From Methanobacteriota archaeon (GTDB lineage: Archaea; Methanobacteriota; Methanobacteria; Methanobacteriales; Methanobacteriaceae), in assembly GCA_023440975.1 (NCBI GenBank), contig JAEZRD010000005.1:23286-87285 (forward strand): 64,000 bases of DNA, read 5' to 3'. How positions within the stretch are numbered: the first letter of the stretch is position 1; every line of letters begins with the position of its first letter. The notes below the pieces were generated by a model. The model was not told the DNA's origin. It searched no databases and saw nothing but the letters and a program-made list of their open reading frames with translations. The translations under genes were made by a program, and so were the position numbers. Below, piece by piece: positions 18,362 to 27,374 of this stretch.

Positions 18362-19537
18362 ATGAATACTGATGAAATTATGAATTTATACGATGAATAT
18401 GTGATGCATACTTATGGAAGACAACCTATTGTATTAGATCATGGTCATAAACAATATGTTTATGATAAAGATGGAAATAAGTATTTAGATTTCTTTGCAG
18501 GTGTAGCAGTTAACAATGTTGGTCAAACAGATGATAATGTAGTTAAAGCAATTAAAGAACAGGCTGAAAAAATGATTCACTGTTCTAATATTTATTATAA
18601 TGAACCTGCAGCCATATTATCTAAAAAATTAGCAGATATTTCAGGGCTTGACAAAGTTTTCTTTGGTAATAGTGGGGCTGAAGCTAATGAAGGAGCAATA
18701 AAGTTAGCAAGAAAATATACGGGAAAAGGAGATATTGTAGCAACTTACAATTCTTTTCATGGAAGAACAATGTTAACCGTTACTGCAACTGGTCAGGATG
18801 AGTATAAATTACCTTTTAAACCATTACCTCCAGGATTTAAGCATGTTGATTTTGGAGATATAAATGCAATTAAATCAGCAATTGATGAAAACACTGCAGC
18901 TGTATTAATTGAAATTGTTCAAGGTGAAGGAGGAATAAATGTTGCTCCTGATGGATACTTTGAAGAATTAGATGCATATTGTAAAGAAAATAATGTATTG
19001 TTAATAATTGATGAAGTTCAAACTGGTTTAGGAAGATGTGGAAAAATGTTTGCATATCAACATTATGATATTAAACCAGATATAGTAACTATAGCTAAAG
19101 GTTTAGGTGGAGGAGTCCCTATAGGTGGAACTTTAGCAACAAATGAAGTAGCTACAGGTTTTGAACCAGGAGATCATGGTTCTACATTTGGGGGAAATCC
19201 ATTAGTTTGTGCTGCAGCTAATGCTGCTATTGATACAATCCTAGAAAATAAATTAGTTGAAAATTCTGAAGAAGTAGGAACATATTTAAAATCTAAATTT
19301 TTAGAATTAAAATCTAAATATAATTTTGTTGTTGATGTTCGTGGTTTAGGATTATTACTAGGTATTGAATTAAACATGCCCGGTGGAGAAATAGTGGATG
19401 CTATGAGAGAAAAAGGAGTATTAATAAATTGTACTGCTGGTAATGTTCTAAGATTTGCACCTTCACTTTTAATTACAAAAGAAGATGTTGACAAAATGAT
19501 TTTAATTTTAGATGAGGTATTCTCTGATATTTCTTAA
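18362..19537 (+). CDS. argD: Acetylornithine aminotransferase (class III)
   Basis: ArgD transfers an amino group to N-acetylglutamate semialdehyde in arginine synthesis and may also act in lysine synthesis. The 391-residue PLP enzyme has FFGNSGAEANEGAIKLAR near residue 100, the GEGGI segment, LLIIDEVQTGLGRCGKMFA near 220 (PLP aspartate) and TIAKGLGGGVPIGG near 246 with the Schiff-base lysine. Length and order match ArgD. A ribosome site GAGGGATAA lies before the ATG. lysA and dapF are close by on the same strand but separated by a divergent Nudix gene, so a dual role in the diaminopimelate pathway is only suggested. Confidence 0.94.
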   Translation: MNTDEIMNLYDEYVMHTYGRQPIVLDHGHKQYVYDKDGNKYLDFFAGVAVNNVGQTDDNVVKAIKEQAEKMIHCSNIYYNEPAAILSKKLADISGLDKVFFGNSGAEANEGAIKLARKYTGKGDIVATYNSFHGRTMLTVTATGQDEYKLPFKPLPPGFKHVDFGDINAIKSAIDENTAAVLIEIVQGEGGINVAPDGYFEELDAYCKENNVLLIIDEVQTGLGRCGKMFAYQHYDIKPDIVTIAKGLGGGVPIGGTLATNEVATGFEPGDHGSTFGGNPLVCAAANAAIDTILENKLVENSEEVGTYLKSKFLELKSKYNFVVDVRGLGLLLGIELNMPGGEIVDAMREKGVLINCTAGNVLRFAPSLLITKEDVDKMILILDEVFSDIS

Positions 19538-19556
19538 ACACAAAATTTTTTATTAA

Positions 19557-19964
19557 TCATTTTATTATTTTTCCATATTTTTTATTTAATATTTTTTCTA
19601 ATCCCTCAGTAATGTCTAGGGTTTTTATTTTTTCAATATCTACCCAACTGTAATCTATATGTTCTTCACTTATTTTTACATTATAATTTTCAGGGATTAC
19701 ATTAATTATTAGTTGTACAGTTCGTTTTTTTACAAAATCTTGTTGAATTGCTTCATAAAATTCTCCTAATGTTACATCTAAATTAGTTTCTTCTTTAAAT
19801 TCTCTTATAAGTGCTTCATCAAAAAATTCTCCTTTTTCAACTTTTCCTCCAGGAAGTTCCCATTGACAAGCACCAGTTTTAGATTTAGGATGTCTTTTTA
19901 GAAGTAATATTTTGTTTTCTTTTTTAGCTATTCCTCGCATTGTTAATCCATAAGGTTTTACCAT
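19557..19964 (-). CDS. Nudix hydrolase, MutT-like
   Basis: This small enzyme hydrolyses a nucleoside diphosphate linked to another group. The Nudix box is GGKVEKGEFFDEALIREFKE, matching GX5EX7REUXEEXGU apart from a Thr-Asn ending (EETN). The N-terminal KENKILLLKRHPKSKTGACQ resembles MutT-like sanitising or dihydroneopterin-type enzymes. I preferred the ATG at 19964, which has ATGTGATT upstream, to the ATG at 19985. It diverges from lysA across a region that holds the lysA operator, and its substrate cannot be told. Confidence 0.9.
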   Translation of the reverse strand: MVKPYGLTMRGIAKKENKILLLKRHPKSKTGACQWELPGGKVEKGEFFDEALIREFKEETNLDVTLGEFYEAIQQDFVKKRTVQLIINVIPENYNVKISEEHIDYSWVDIEKIKTLDITEGLEKILNKKYGKIIK

Positions 19965-20107
19965 ATTAATCACATTTATTATCATTGAATTTAGTTTAAT
20001 TACTTTTCTAGATTAATTATATATAATACAAATAATATAATTTTTATTGATGAATATTAAGTCTAATTAAATGATTTTTGATTTTTTTAGAATCTATAGA
20101 CAAAATT

Positions 20108-20132
20108 TTTAGGTATACCTAAACTTTATATA
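20108..20132 (+). promoter_or_regulatory. lysA promoter: perfect 16-bp palindrome abutting a TATA box
   Basis: TTTAGGTATACCTAAA at 20108-20123 is a perfect palindrome. One base later comes TTTATATA (20125-20132), a canonical archaeal TATA box, with the start of transcription expected near 20155. The palindrome therefore overlaps the BRE position where TFB binds. A copy differing at two positions sits in the same place before the copper chaperone gene at 50824. The AGGT/ACCT half-sites resemble metal-regulator (DtxR-type) operators, but that link is inference. Confidence 0.75.
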
Positions 20133-20193
20133 CTCTGAAGTTTAATTACCAATTGTGAGTAAAAATAAAATTAAATATTTTTGGAGACTAATA

Positions 20194-21480
20194 ATGGATT
20201 TAAATATTAAAACTAATGAAAAAGACCATTTAACTGTTGGTGGTGCTGATGTTTGTGATATAGTAAAAGAATTTGGCACTCCTTTATATGTTATTGATGA
20301 AGATAGAATACGAGATAATTATCAAAGATTTTATAATGCATTTTCAAAATATTATGAAGATTTTAAAGTATTTTATGCATGTAAAGCTAATACAAACCTT
20401 GCTGTAATGTCTATATTGAAAGATGAAGGTTGTTGTATTGATACAGTTTCTCCGGGTGAAGTATACACTGCTAAAAAATTAGGATTTTCAGCAGATCGAA
20501 TTCTTTTCACTGGTAACAATATTAAGAATGATGAAATGAAGTATGTCTTTGATGAAGATGTTATTTTAAACATTGATTCAATGTCTGCTCTTAGAAGATT
20601 AGCTGAAGTTACTAAACCTGATGGTCAGAAAATATCATTTAGAGTTAATCCAATGGTTGAAGCTGGACATCATGAACATTGCATTACTGGGGGAGTAATG
20701 GCTAAATTTGGTATAATGGAAACTGAAGCTGTTGAAGCATATAAATTGGCTAAAGAATTAGGTTTTAATCCTGTAGGAATGCATTCTCATATTGGTTCTG
20801 GAATCTTAGATCCTGAACCATTTAAAGTAGCAATTGAATCAACTATGGATATAGCAGGTAAAGTTCATAAAGAAGCAGGTGTTGATTTTGAATTCTTAGA
20901 TTTCGGAGGAGGTATTGGAATACCTTACACTCCAGAGGAACAATTGCTTGACTTAGATAAATTTGCAAAAGAGAATGTAGCATTATTTAAACAAAAATTA
21001 GAAGAATATGATATGGGAGAACCAACTTTATATCTTGAGCCAGGAAGATATATTGTAGGAGATGCTTCAGTACTTCTTGTAACAGTTAATAGTGTAAAAC
21101 AAAGTTATAGAAAATTCATCGGAACTGATGCTGGATTTAATACTTTACTTAGACCAACAATGTATGGTTCTTATCATCATATTGTGGTTGCAAATAAAAT
21201 GAATGCTCCAGATAATGAAGAAGTTGATGTTGCAGGAAATGTATGTGAATCTGGAGACTTATTTGCTAGAGATAGAATGTTGCCTGAAATAGAAGAAGGA
21301 GATATTTTAGGAATATTGAACGCAGGAGCATATGGTTTTACAATGGCATCAAATTATAATTCTAGACCTTTACCTGCAGAAGTACTTGTAAGTTCTGGTA
21401 AACCTATATTAGTCCGTGAAGAAGAAACATTTGAGGATTTATATAATAAACAAATCATTCCAGATCATTTAAAAGATTAA
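20194..21480 (+). CDS. lysA: Diaminopimelate decarboxylase
   Basis: LysA removes CO2 from meso-diaminopimelate to give L-lysine. The PLP barrel is shown by FKVFYACKANTNLAV near residue 56 with the catalytic lysine, the HSHIGSGI motif near 202, DFGGGIGIPY near 236, EPGRY near 281 and the second-subunit catalytic motif GNVCESGDLFARD near 348. I chose the ATG at 20194, which has TTGGAGA upstream and gives the usual 428 residues. An upstream in-frame GTG at 20155 would add 13 residues and falls almost on the predicted transcription start. It is followed after 27 bases by dapF, forming a lysine-synthesis operon. Confidence 0.96.
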   Translation: MDLNIKTNEKDHLTVGGADVCDIVKEFGTPLYVIDEDRIRDNYQRFYNAFSKYYEDFKVFYACKANTNLAVMSILKDEGCCIDTVSPGEVYTAKKLGFSADRILFTGNNIKNDEMKYVFDEDVILNIDSMSALRRLAEVTKPDGQKISFRVNPMVEAGHHEHCITGGVMAKFGIMETEAVEAYKLAKELGFNPVGMHSHIGSGILDPEPFKVAIESTMDIAGKVHKEAGVDFEFLDFGGGIGIPYTPEEQLLDLDKFAKENVALFKQKLEEYDMGEPTLYLEPGRYIVGDASVLLVTVNSVKQSYRKFIGTDAGFNTLLRPTMYGSYHHIVVANKMNAPDNEEVDVAGNVCESGDLFARDRMLPEIEEGDILGILNAGAYGFTMASNYNSRPLPAEVLVSSGKPILVREEETFEDLYNKQIIPDHLKD

Positions 21481-21507
21481 ATAAAAAAATATAATGTGAG
21501 GCTTGCA

Positions 21508-22368
21508 ATGAATTTAAAAGGATTGAAATTTTCTAAAATGCATGGTATAGGTAATGACTTTGTAATAATTGATGAAAGTAAAGGAGAAATTATTCCAGAA
21601 AAAGATAAACCAGAAGCTTGTAGATTTCTTTGTGATAGACATTTTGGTGTAGGTTCTGATGGATTATTAATTGTTTGTTCATCTGATAAAGCAGATTTAG
21701 GGTATAGAATGTTTAATCCTGATGGATCTGAAGCGGAAATGTGTGGAAATGGTATTAGATGTTTTGGAGATTTTGTTTATAGAAATAAAATCATTGAAAA
21801 AGAATCTATGACAGTTGAAACAATGTGTGATATTTTAACTTTGGAAGTAAATGTTGAAAATGGGGAACCTGTGTCCTTTAAAGTTAATATGGGATTATCA
21901 ACTTTTAAAGCTGAAAAAATTCCAATGATAACAGATTCTGAAGAATTTTTAAATCAAGAATTAATTGTTGAAGGAGAACCAATAAATATTACAGCAGTAA
22001 ATGTTGGAAATCCTCATGCGATTATTTTCGTTGAAGATTTAGAGAATGTGGACATTGATAAGTTTGGTCCAGCTATAGAATGTCATGAAGTTTTTCCAGA
22101 AAAAATTAATGTTCATTTTGTTAAAGTTATATCTCCTAATGAAGGTCAAATGCGAACATGGGAAAGAGGGGCTGGAGTAACATTAGCATGTGGAACTGGT
22201 GCAACTTCAACAGCTATTGCAGGTTATAAATTAGGATTATTTGATAAAAATATTCTTCTTCATTTACCTGGTGGAAATCTTGAGTTTAATGTTTATGAAA
22301 AAGATGATGAACTTGGAGTTTTCATGGAAGGGCCTGCAGAATTAGTTTTTAATGGTGAAATTCAATAA
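21508..22368 (+). CDS. dapF: Diaminopimelate epimerase
   Basis: DapF converts LL- to meso-diaminopimelate, the substrate of LysA. It works without cofactor through two cysteines, seen here in AEMCGNGIRCFG near residue 75 and TLACGTGATSTA near 228. FSKMHGIGNDFVIID at the N-terminus and NPHAIIFVED near 173 complete the family pattern, and 286 residues is the normal length. The ATG at 21508 has GTGAGG upstream, making it preferable to the GTG at 21496, which is part of that site. It is cotranscribed with lysA. Confidence 0.96.
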   Translation: MNLKGLKFSKMHGIGNDFVIIDESKGEIIPEKDKPEACRFLCDRHFGVGSDGLLIVCSSDKADLGYRMFNPDGSEAEMCGNGIRCFGDFVYRNKIIEKESMTVETMCDILTLEVNVENGEPVSFKVNMGLSTFKAEKIPMITDSEEFLNQELIVEGEPINITAVNVGNPHAIIFVEDLENVDIDKFGPAIECHEVFPEKINVHFVKVISPNEGQMRTWERGAGVTLACGTGATSTAIAGYKLGLFDKNILLHLPGGNLEFNVYEKDDELGVFMEGPAELVFNGEIQ

Positions 22369-22408
22369 TTATTTTAAATTTATTTTTTCACCTTATTTTT
22401 TCTATTTT

Positions 22409-22999
22409 TTATATTAAGTATCCATTTATTAAGACTATTTCTTCAAAAAAGAATTTTTCACTTGCAACTATTTCGGATATAAATCCAGATTTATCTAATT
22501 TTTCTAGTGTTTTATCAATATTAGATAATGAAGATTGAATTAATTGAACTTTTCCTTCATTGTTTAAGTAATTTTTCGCTTGATTTAAGAACTGATCTAT
22601 AACTTTTCTTCCATCTGGACCACCATCGAATGCAAAATTCAATTCATCATCTATAACTTCCTCTTCACAAGTAGGTAGATATGGGGTATTAAATATAATT
22701 ACATCAAATTTTCTATTTTTTAAAGGTTCAAATAAATTACCAAATATTAATTCAACATTATTAATATTATTTTTTTTAAGATTTTTTTCAGCTAATTCAA
22801 GAGCATTGAAATTAATATCAGTAGCAATTACTTTATCCGTTAATTTAGAAGCATACATAGCAACTAATCCAGTACCAGTTCCTATTTCTAATACACTATC
22901 TCCATAATTTATATCAAGATTTTCCGCTAAAAGGAATGTATCATCAGAAGGTACATATACTAATTCATCAGTTTCTATTTCAAATTCGCCTAATTTCAT
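22409..22999 (-). CDS. HemK2/MTQ2-like protein methyltransferase
   Basis: This class I SAM methyltransferase resembles archaeal HemK2, whose eukaryotic relatives (N6AMT1, Mtq2) methylate the glutamine of release factor eRF1 with Trm112. The SAM motif is VLEIGTGTGLVAMYA near residue 36. The signature that should read NPPY is NTPYLPTCEEE near residue 105, so the second position is Thr instead of Pro. The 196-residue length fits the single-domain archaeal form. It lies 19 bases downstream of ksgA on the same strand, so both would be cotranscribed. Confidence 0.88.
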   Translation of the reverse strand: MKLGEFEIETDELVYVPSDDTFLLAENLDINYGDSVLEIGTGTGLVAMYASKLTDKVIATDINFNALELAEKNLKKNNINNVELIFGNLFEPLKNRKFDVIIFNTPYLPTCEEEVIDDELNFAFDGGPDGRKVIDQFLNQAKNYLNNEGKVQLIQSSLSNIDKTLEKLDKSGFISEIVASEKFFFEEIVLINGYLI

Positions 23000-23018
23000 T
23001 TTTTTTAATCCTCTAAAT

Positions 23019-23897
23019 TTATTTTTTCAATATTATATCCTCTAATTTATCTGAAAGTAATAATATTTCTTCAGGACTCATATTAACTGCTCTTTTAATT
23101 AATAAATCCTCTGCTTTAATATTATTTAATATGTTTTTCATTTCTTTTTTATCTTCATAACCTAAAATATGTCGAGAGTCAATTAAAGCATTTTTAGATT
23201 TTTTATTTTTATGTTGAAAAAGTGCTTTACATACAATTTCATAATTTTTAAATTGATTATCATTAATTTTTGAATTTATAATATTTTTAGGAGTTAGTTT
23301 TAGAACTACTGAATCGACTTTTGGTTTAGGAATAAATGATTCTGGAGATACATGATCTAATATTTCAACATCTCCTTTAAAATATAACATTGCTGAGAGT
23401 CTTGAATATTCTTTGCTGCCAAATTTAGCTATCATACGTTTTCCAAATTCTTTTTGATACATTAAAATAGCTAAATCAAAGGAGTAATTCAAGAATTTAA
23501 ATGTTATTGGGGAAGAAATTTGATAAGGTAAGTTAGAAACGATTTTATTAAATTTTGGAAAATCAACTTCCACGGCGTCTGCATTAATTAATTCAACATT
23601 ACTAATATTTTCATCTTTTAATCTTTCGTTTAAAATATTAAAAATAGTATTATCTTGTTCAATAGCAATTACTTTTTTTACCTTTTTAGCTAATTCCACG
23701 GTAAGTGTTCCAATTCCAGGCCCAATTTCCAAAACTATATCTTTATCATTTAAATTAGCAAATGATAAAATTTTATTTTTTTTGAAATCATCAATTAAGT
23801 AATTTTGTCCTAATTTTCGGTTTAAGTGAATATTATGTTTTTGAAGTATATTTTTTGTTTCTTTAGCTAAAGAATAATTAGTTCCTTCATTTTTCAA
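23019..23897 (-). CDS. ksgA: 16S rRNA dimethyladenosine transferase KsgA/Dim1
   Basis: KsgA dimethylates the two adjacent adenines in the 3'-terminal hairpin of 16S rRNA late in small-subunit assembly. It has the SAM motif VLEIGPGIGTLTVELAKK near residue 50, IAIEQDN, the adenine-binding NLPYQISSPI near 122 and the C-terminal helical domain. The start is a TTG with AAGTGAT four to eight bases upstream; no ATG is nearby. It is the first gene of a pair with the HemK2-like methylase. The order rpl21e, rpoF, DUF655, ksgA, methylase is a familiar archaeal cluster. Confidence 0.95.
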   Translation of the reverse strand: MKNEGTNYSLAKETKNILQKHNIHLNRKLGQNYLIDDFKKNKILSFANLNDKDIVLEIGPGIGTLTVELAKKVKKVIAIEQDNTIFNILNERLKDENISNVELINADAVEVDFPKFNKIVSNLPYQISSPITFKFLNYSFDLAILMYQKEFGKRMIAKFGSKEYSRLSAMLYFKGDVEILDHVSPESFIPKPKVDSVVLKLTPKNIINSKINDNQFKNYEIVCKALFQHKNKKSKNALIDSRHILGYEDKKEMKNILNNIKAEDLLIKRAVNMSPEEILLLSDKLEDIILKK

Positions 23898-23967
23898 ATA
23901 ATCACTTCATATTTAGGATTTTTTTTAAAATATATTTAAAATAAGAGGTTGTTAAATAAAAAAGTTA

Positions 23968-23991
23968 AAAAAAAGATTTTAATCTTTTTTT
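23968..23991 (-). terminator. Terminator hairpin after the DUF655 gene
   Basis: A 10-bp perfect stem (AAAAAAAGAT / ATCTTTTTTT) with a 4-base loop begins ten bases beyond the DUF655 stop codon on the minus strand. The long T-run of the stem itself would give a U-tract in the transcript, the usual archaeal termination signal. Confidence 0.6.
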
Positions 23992-24000
23992 AATAATAAT

Positions 24001-24648
24001 TTATCTTTTGTTGTATCTGGTTTTTCGACCTTTATTTGGTCTTCTTTTACCATTTGATCTATTTGGAATTTGAGTAAATAAGTAATATTTATTTTTTCCC
24101 TTTTTAACTGTATTAGTATCTATTTCTAATTTTATTCTATTTGTTAACATTCCTATAGGGTCAGTTAATACAGGAACTCTTTCTTTAATATCTTCAAAGC
24201 TTTCAAATGGTTTTTCATTTCTAGCTTTTAATATTGCTTCTCTATGCTTTTTACCAATTCCTGGTATGAGTTCTAATTTATGCAATCTTGTGCTTATTGG
24301 TCCAGCTTCATTGAAGAAATTAACATATTTTTCTTCTTGTGATTCTATAATCTGTTTAATAGCATATTCAATTTCTATTCTACTGGTAGCAGTTAAGTCG
24401 TCATAATTTAGTTTTCTTTTCACACTACTAATTCTATCTCTTTTTCCTGGTCCAATATAAACTTCTTCTAATATTTCTAAGTCTACTCCTTTTTTTGGAC
24501 TTAACTCTAATAAATTGAATCTTTGTGTACCAATGGCTTGAGCTATTGCACTTCCTTTAAAAGATGTCATATCTGGTTTTACGTAACCTAAACTTAAATA
24601 ATCTAATATGATTGCTTCATCTTCCTTTTTAGGGCTATTACTATCCAT
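24001..24648 (-). CDS. DUF655 family RNA/DNA-binding protein
   Basis: DUF655 is an archaeal family of unknown function encoded beside rpl21e, rpoF and ksgA, and its context suggests a role in translation or RNA handling. The 215-residue protein starts with an OB-like beta region (residues about 10-70, DYLSLGYVKPDM, VYIGPGKRDRI), followed by a helix-hairpin-helix pair near 130-160 (LELIPGIGKKHREAILKARN) that is typical of nucleic-acid binding. The last 25 residues are strongly basic (NGKRRPNKGRKTRYNKR). A 350-bp gap separates it from rpoF, which is longer than usual for this cluster. Confidence 0.85.
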   Translation of the reverse strand: MDSNSPKKEDEAIILDYLSLGYVKPDMTSFKGSAIAQAIGTQRFNLLELSPKKGVDLEILEEVYIGPGKRDRISSVKRKLNYDDLTATSRIEIEYAIKQIIESQEEKYVNFFNEAGPISTRLHKLELIPGIGKKHREAILKARNEKPFESFEDIKERVPVLTDPIGMLTNRIKLEIDTNTVKKGKNKYYLFTQIPNRSNGKRRPNKGRKTRYNKR

Positions 24649-24999
24649 TTAATCACCATCGTGTTATTTTTATGTTTTATTTTTGATTTTCATTTTTTAG
24701 TAAAATTTTAATCACTGTAATTTTTATTTAACTTAATATAATAGTTTTTTGAATTAATTTTTAATATTTTTTATAATTAAAATTTTATAAATTTAGATGT
24801 TAATCTTTTGAAATCTATTTAAACCTAAATTTATTTATTTTTTTAAGAAATAGTGTTTAATATATAAAAATTTTAAAATTTTAGAATTTTATTATTAAAA
24901 TTAATTTTTATTAAAAAAAGTTTTTTTTTGAAAGTAATTAAAAATTTTAGTGTAAATTATGTAAAATGGAAAAATTAGATATTTTGAAAGTAGTAAATA
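24649..24999. other. Non-coding AT-rich gap upstream of DUF655
   Basis: This 351-bp stretch has no credible ORF and no RNA-like GC-rich segment. It should hold the DUF655 promoter (minus strand) and the rpoF 3' end. I see T- and A-runs and a half copy of the AGGT motif at about 24826 (ACCTAAA), but no palindrome. Confidence 0.5.
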
Positions 25000-25338
25000 T
25001 TATTCTTCTACTTCGTATTTATCTAATATTTTAAGAATTTCTTCCATTTCCTCTTTTTTTATTGGAAACTTTTCTTTAGCGAAAATTAATCTTAAATCAG
25101 CTAAATCTTTTGGCATTAAATCAGCTATGCGTATGGCATATTTGGTTTTTACAATTTCTTCTAATTCTTCAATTAATTTTTTAGTATCTTCTAAAGAAAG
25201 TTTTTGGAAGTTTGTAACATGTGCTAAAGTTAAGTTTTGTTCATAGCTGAGTTCATTTTTTTCAGAGAATTCTTCTAAAATTTCTTTAACTTCAGCAGCG
25301 GGAACTGGATGTACATCCAAAGTATTTTTCCCTATCAT
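25000..25338 (-). CDS. rpoF: DNA-directed RNA polymerase subunit F (Rpb4)
   Basis: RpoF is the archaeal Rpb4 subunit; with RpoE (Rpb7) it forms the polymerase stalk. The 112-residue protein has the conserved helical pattern, including VPAAEVKEIL near the start, LSYEQNLTLAHVTNFQKL and the C-terminal HRDC-like helices (ADLMPKDLADLRLIFAKE). The ATG at 25338 is preceded by GAGTGAT and is preferred to a GTG at 25347, which lies within the end of the upstream gene. It starts five bases after the rpl21e stop, so the two are translationally linked, as in most archaea. Confidence 0.94.
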   Translation of the reverse strand: MIGKNTLDVHPVPAAEVKEILEEFSEKNELSYEQNLTLAHVTNFQKLSLEDTKKLIEELEEIVKTKYAIRIADLMPKDLADLRLIFAKEKFPIKKEEMEEILKILDKYEVEE

Positions 25339-25343
25339 TAGAA

Positions 25344-25634
25344 TCACTCTTGAGCTTTTAAGTGGTCAGGTCTAACTATTAATTCTTTAGCCTTGTTTCC
25401 ATCTTTTAATGAGAGAATATATGCTTCTCCTTTTTGACCAGTAACCTTTGCGGTTTTACCATGGAATCTAGAGTGTGGTTGTCCTCTTTGGATACTTGGG
25501 TCTATAATGATGTGAACTAAATCTCCTTCTTCAAATGTTTGAATTTTTTTAGTAATAGGATTAGAACGTCCTGGTCTTTGAGTTTTAGTTAATTTGTTTC
25601 TGCTTCTACTTTTAAATCCTCTTGATCTTTTCAT
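25344..25634 (-). CDS. rpl21e: Large ribosomal subunit protein eL21
   Basis: eL21 is a large-subunit ribosomal protein found in archaea and eukaryotes. The 96-residue, highly basic protein starts MKRSRGFKSRSRNKLTK, and its SH3-like barrel includes FEEGDLVHIIIDPSIQRGQP, HSRFHGKTAKVTGQKG and AYILSLKDGNK. Length and sequence match the family. It heads the eL21-rpoF operon on the minus strand, and the 409-bp gap upstream should hold the promoter. Confidence 0.97.
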   Translation of the reverse strand: MKRSRGFKSRSRNKLTKTQRPGRSNPITKKIQTFEEGDLVHIIIDPSIQRGQPHSRFHGKTAKVTGQKGEAYILSLKDGNKAKELIVRPDHLKAQE

Positions 25635-26043
25635 TTTTCATACCTCTAGTAATGTTAATGTATTAATTGCCTTTTGGGCTAATGTAGATGAGATATCTAC
25701 TATTTTTTGTAATATTAAATAATTTTAGTTATTTAGTTTTTTATTGTCAAATTTTAACTTAAATATTAAAAAGACTAAATTGTAATAGTTAATTAACTCA
25801 GTTATCTAAAATTATATAGTAAACAGATAAATTTCAAAAATATTTCAGAATAAAAAAATTATTAAAATAAAATGAAATTTTAGTATAATATTCGATAATA
25901 CTAAATTATTTTGATAAAGATATTAATATACTTTACCATTTTAACATATTTTTTATTTGGTTAAAATTATATAAAAAGCTTTTCATTTTTAAAATATTTT
26001 AAATATAAAAATATAATTTTTCATGATTTTAAATTATTATTAA
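25635..26043. other. Non-coding AT-rich region upstream of rpl21e with a short inverted repeat
   Basis: This 409-bp gap lies between the rpl21e start and the pus10 stop. No ORF is supported. The one clear element is an inverted repeat GTAGAT-GAGAT-ATCTAC at 25684-25700, about 50 bases before the rpl21e ATG, which could form a small hairpin in its leader or serve as an operator. The rest is A/T-rich simple sequence. Confidence 0.45.
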
Positions 26044-27315
26044 TTATTTTATTCCCACTTCAATAACATCTAATTCTTTACAAACAGATTTATTATTTAA
26101 TAAGTCGCTTATATTGGGTTGGCTTCTTCCATCATCTCCAGATATAAGTTCTTTAATATAAAGACCTCCTTGAGTTTTTATTATCATTTCAAAATTATGA
26201 GAATCTTTATATTCTGCTTTTATATCTTTAACTTCTTTGGTTCTAATTTTATCGGCTCTTCTATGAGAAACTCTGTTAGGGGTTCGTTGTTTTATAATTT
26301 GTAATTGGTTTAGTTTAGTTAATTCCTCTTTTTTAATTTCTTCTTCACAATTTACTAGAGCTCTATAAACTTTATAAGTATCAGGTGATGAAACTTTTAT
26401 TTCAGCTTTTCTGCTTCTTTTAACAAATTTTAAATTATTATATTTAGTTTTATTTGCATTTATTTCATTAACTTCTTTTTCAATTTTATTTAGGTTTAAT
26501 TTTCTTATTTTAGGTTCTTTGATTTCTAGTACAAATGGTCTTCCACTTCCTAACATTCTAACATCAATGTCTTCTCTTCCGGATCCATGGAATTTAGCTT
26601 CATATCCTTTGCTTTCTTTTAAAACTGTTTCTGATAATAATTCTTCTACAGATTCGGAATATTGTTTGCCTGTACCATTGCACATTTCACAACCTCTACC
26701 TTTACAATTTCTACAAGGCCATTTAGTTTGTGGAATTCCTCGTATAAATTTGTTATATCTTCCTTCGATAAAAATAGGGTTGATTTGTATTCTTACTTTT
26801 ATATTATCTAGTGTTCCATCTTTTAAAACTTTAGGATTTTCTTTAAATAAGTTTTTTAAATCAATCATAATTACTATGTCTTGATTTTCAAAATCAACTT
26901 CTTTATTTAAAGTTTTTTCTAACAGTTTTCCAGAAATTCTATTTATCTCTTTTTTAATAGGTTCTACATCTAAATCTAATCTTTGACTTAGGTATTCATC
27001 TCTTTCAATTATACCGGGTTCAATTTTGGAACCAACTAAAAATGTGTCGTATTCTAAATTTAAATATTCTATTTTTGTTGTGACTTTTTTTATTAATGTG
27101 TCATCTAAGTAACTGAAAATATTTTTACATATATCGCACTCTTCGTCATTTTTGAAGTCTTTTAAGTTTAACTCTTTTCGTATTTTTTCTCCTCGTTCGA
27201 TATTTCCATTACCTTCAATCACATCGGAGAATTTTCGTCCAAGGCAATGATTGCATATTTTATTATCTGTAAGTGCAATAAGTTCTAATATTTTATCTTT
27301 TGTTTTTTGTTCCAT
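26044..27315 (-). CDS. pus10: tRNA pseudouridine synthase Pus10
   Basis: Archaeal Pus10 makes pseudouridine at positions 54 and 55 of the tRNA T loop. The 423-residue protein has the N-terminal zinc-binding CNHCLGRKF with CDIC, a THUMP-like region, a second cysteine cluster CRNCKGRGCEMCNGTG near residue 200 and the catalytic FHGSGREDIDVRMLGSGRPF near 242, whose second aspartate is the nucleophile. The C-terminal RTPNRVSHRRAD and LYIKELISGDDGRSQPN motifs are also typical. It shares its direction with ffh and follows it by 59 bases. Confidence 0.95.
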   Translation of the reverse strand: MEQKTKDKILELIALTDNKICNHCLGRKFSDVIEGNGNIERGEKIRKELNLKDFKNDEECDICKNIFSYLDDTLIKKVTTKIEYLNLEYDTFLVGSKIEPGIIERDEYLSQRLDLDVEPIKKEINRISGKLLEKTLNKEVDFENQDIVIMIDLKNLFKENPKVLKDGTLDNIKVRIQINPIFIEGRYNKFIRGIPQTKWPCRNCKGRGCEMCNGTGKQYSESVEELLSETVLKESKGYEAKFHGSGREDIDVRMLGSGRPFVLEIKEPKIRKLNLNKIEKEVNEINANKTKYNNLKFVKRSRKAEIKVSSPDTYKVYRALVNCEEEIKKEELTKLNQLQIIKQRTPNRVSHRRADKIRTKEVKDIKAEYKDSHNFEMIIKTQGGLYIKELISGDDGRSQPNISDLLNNKSVCKELDVIEVGIK

Positions 27316-27374
27316 ATTATCTTCTATTGTTCTGATATTTTGTTAAATTGTTTTAATGTTAAATGAATGATGGT

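Noticed and set aside
24649..24999. A small RNA gene in the gap before DUF655
   Set aside because: The stretch is uniformly AT-rich without stable helices or C/D or H/ACA box signals.
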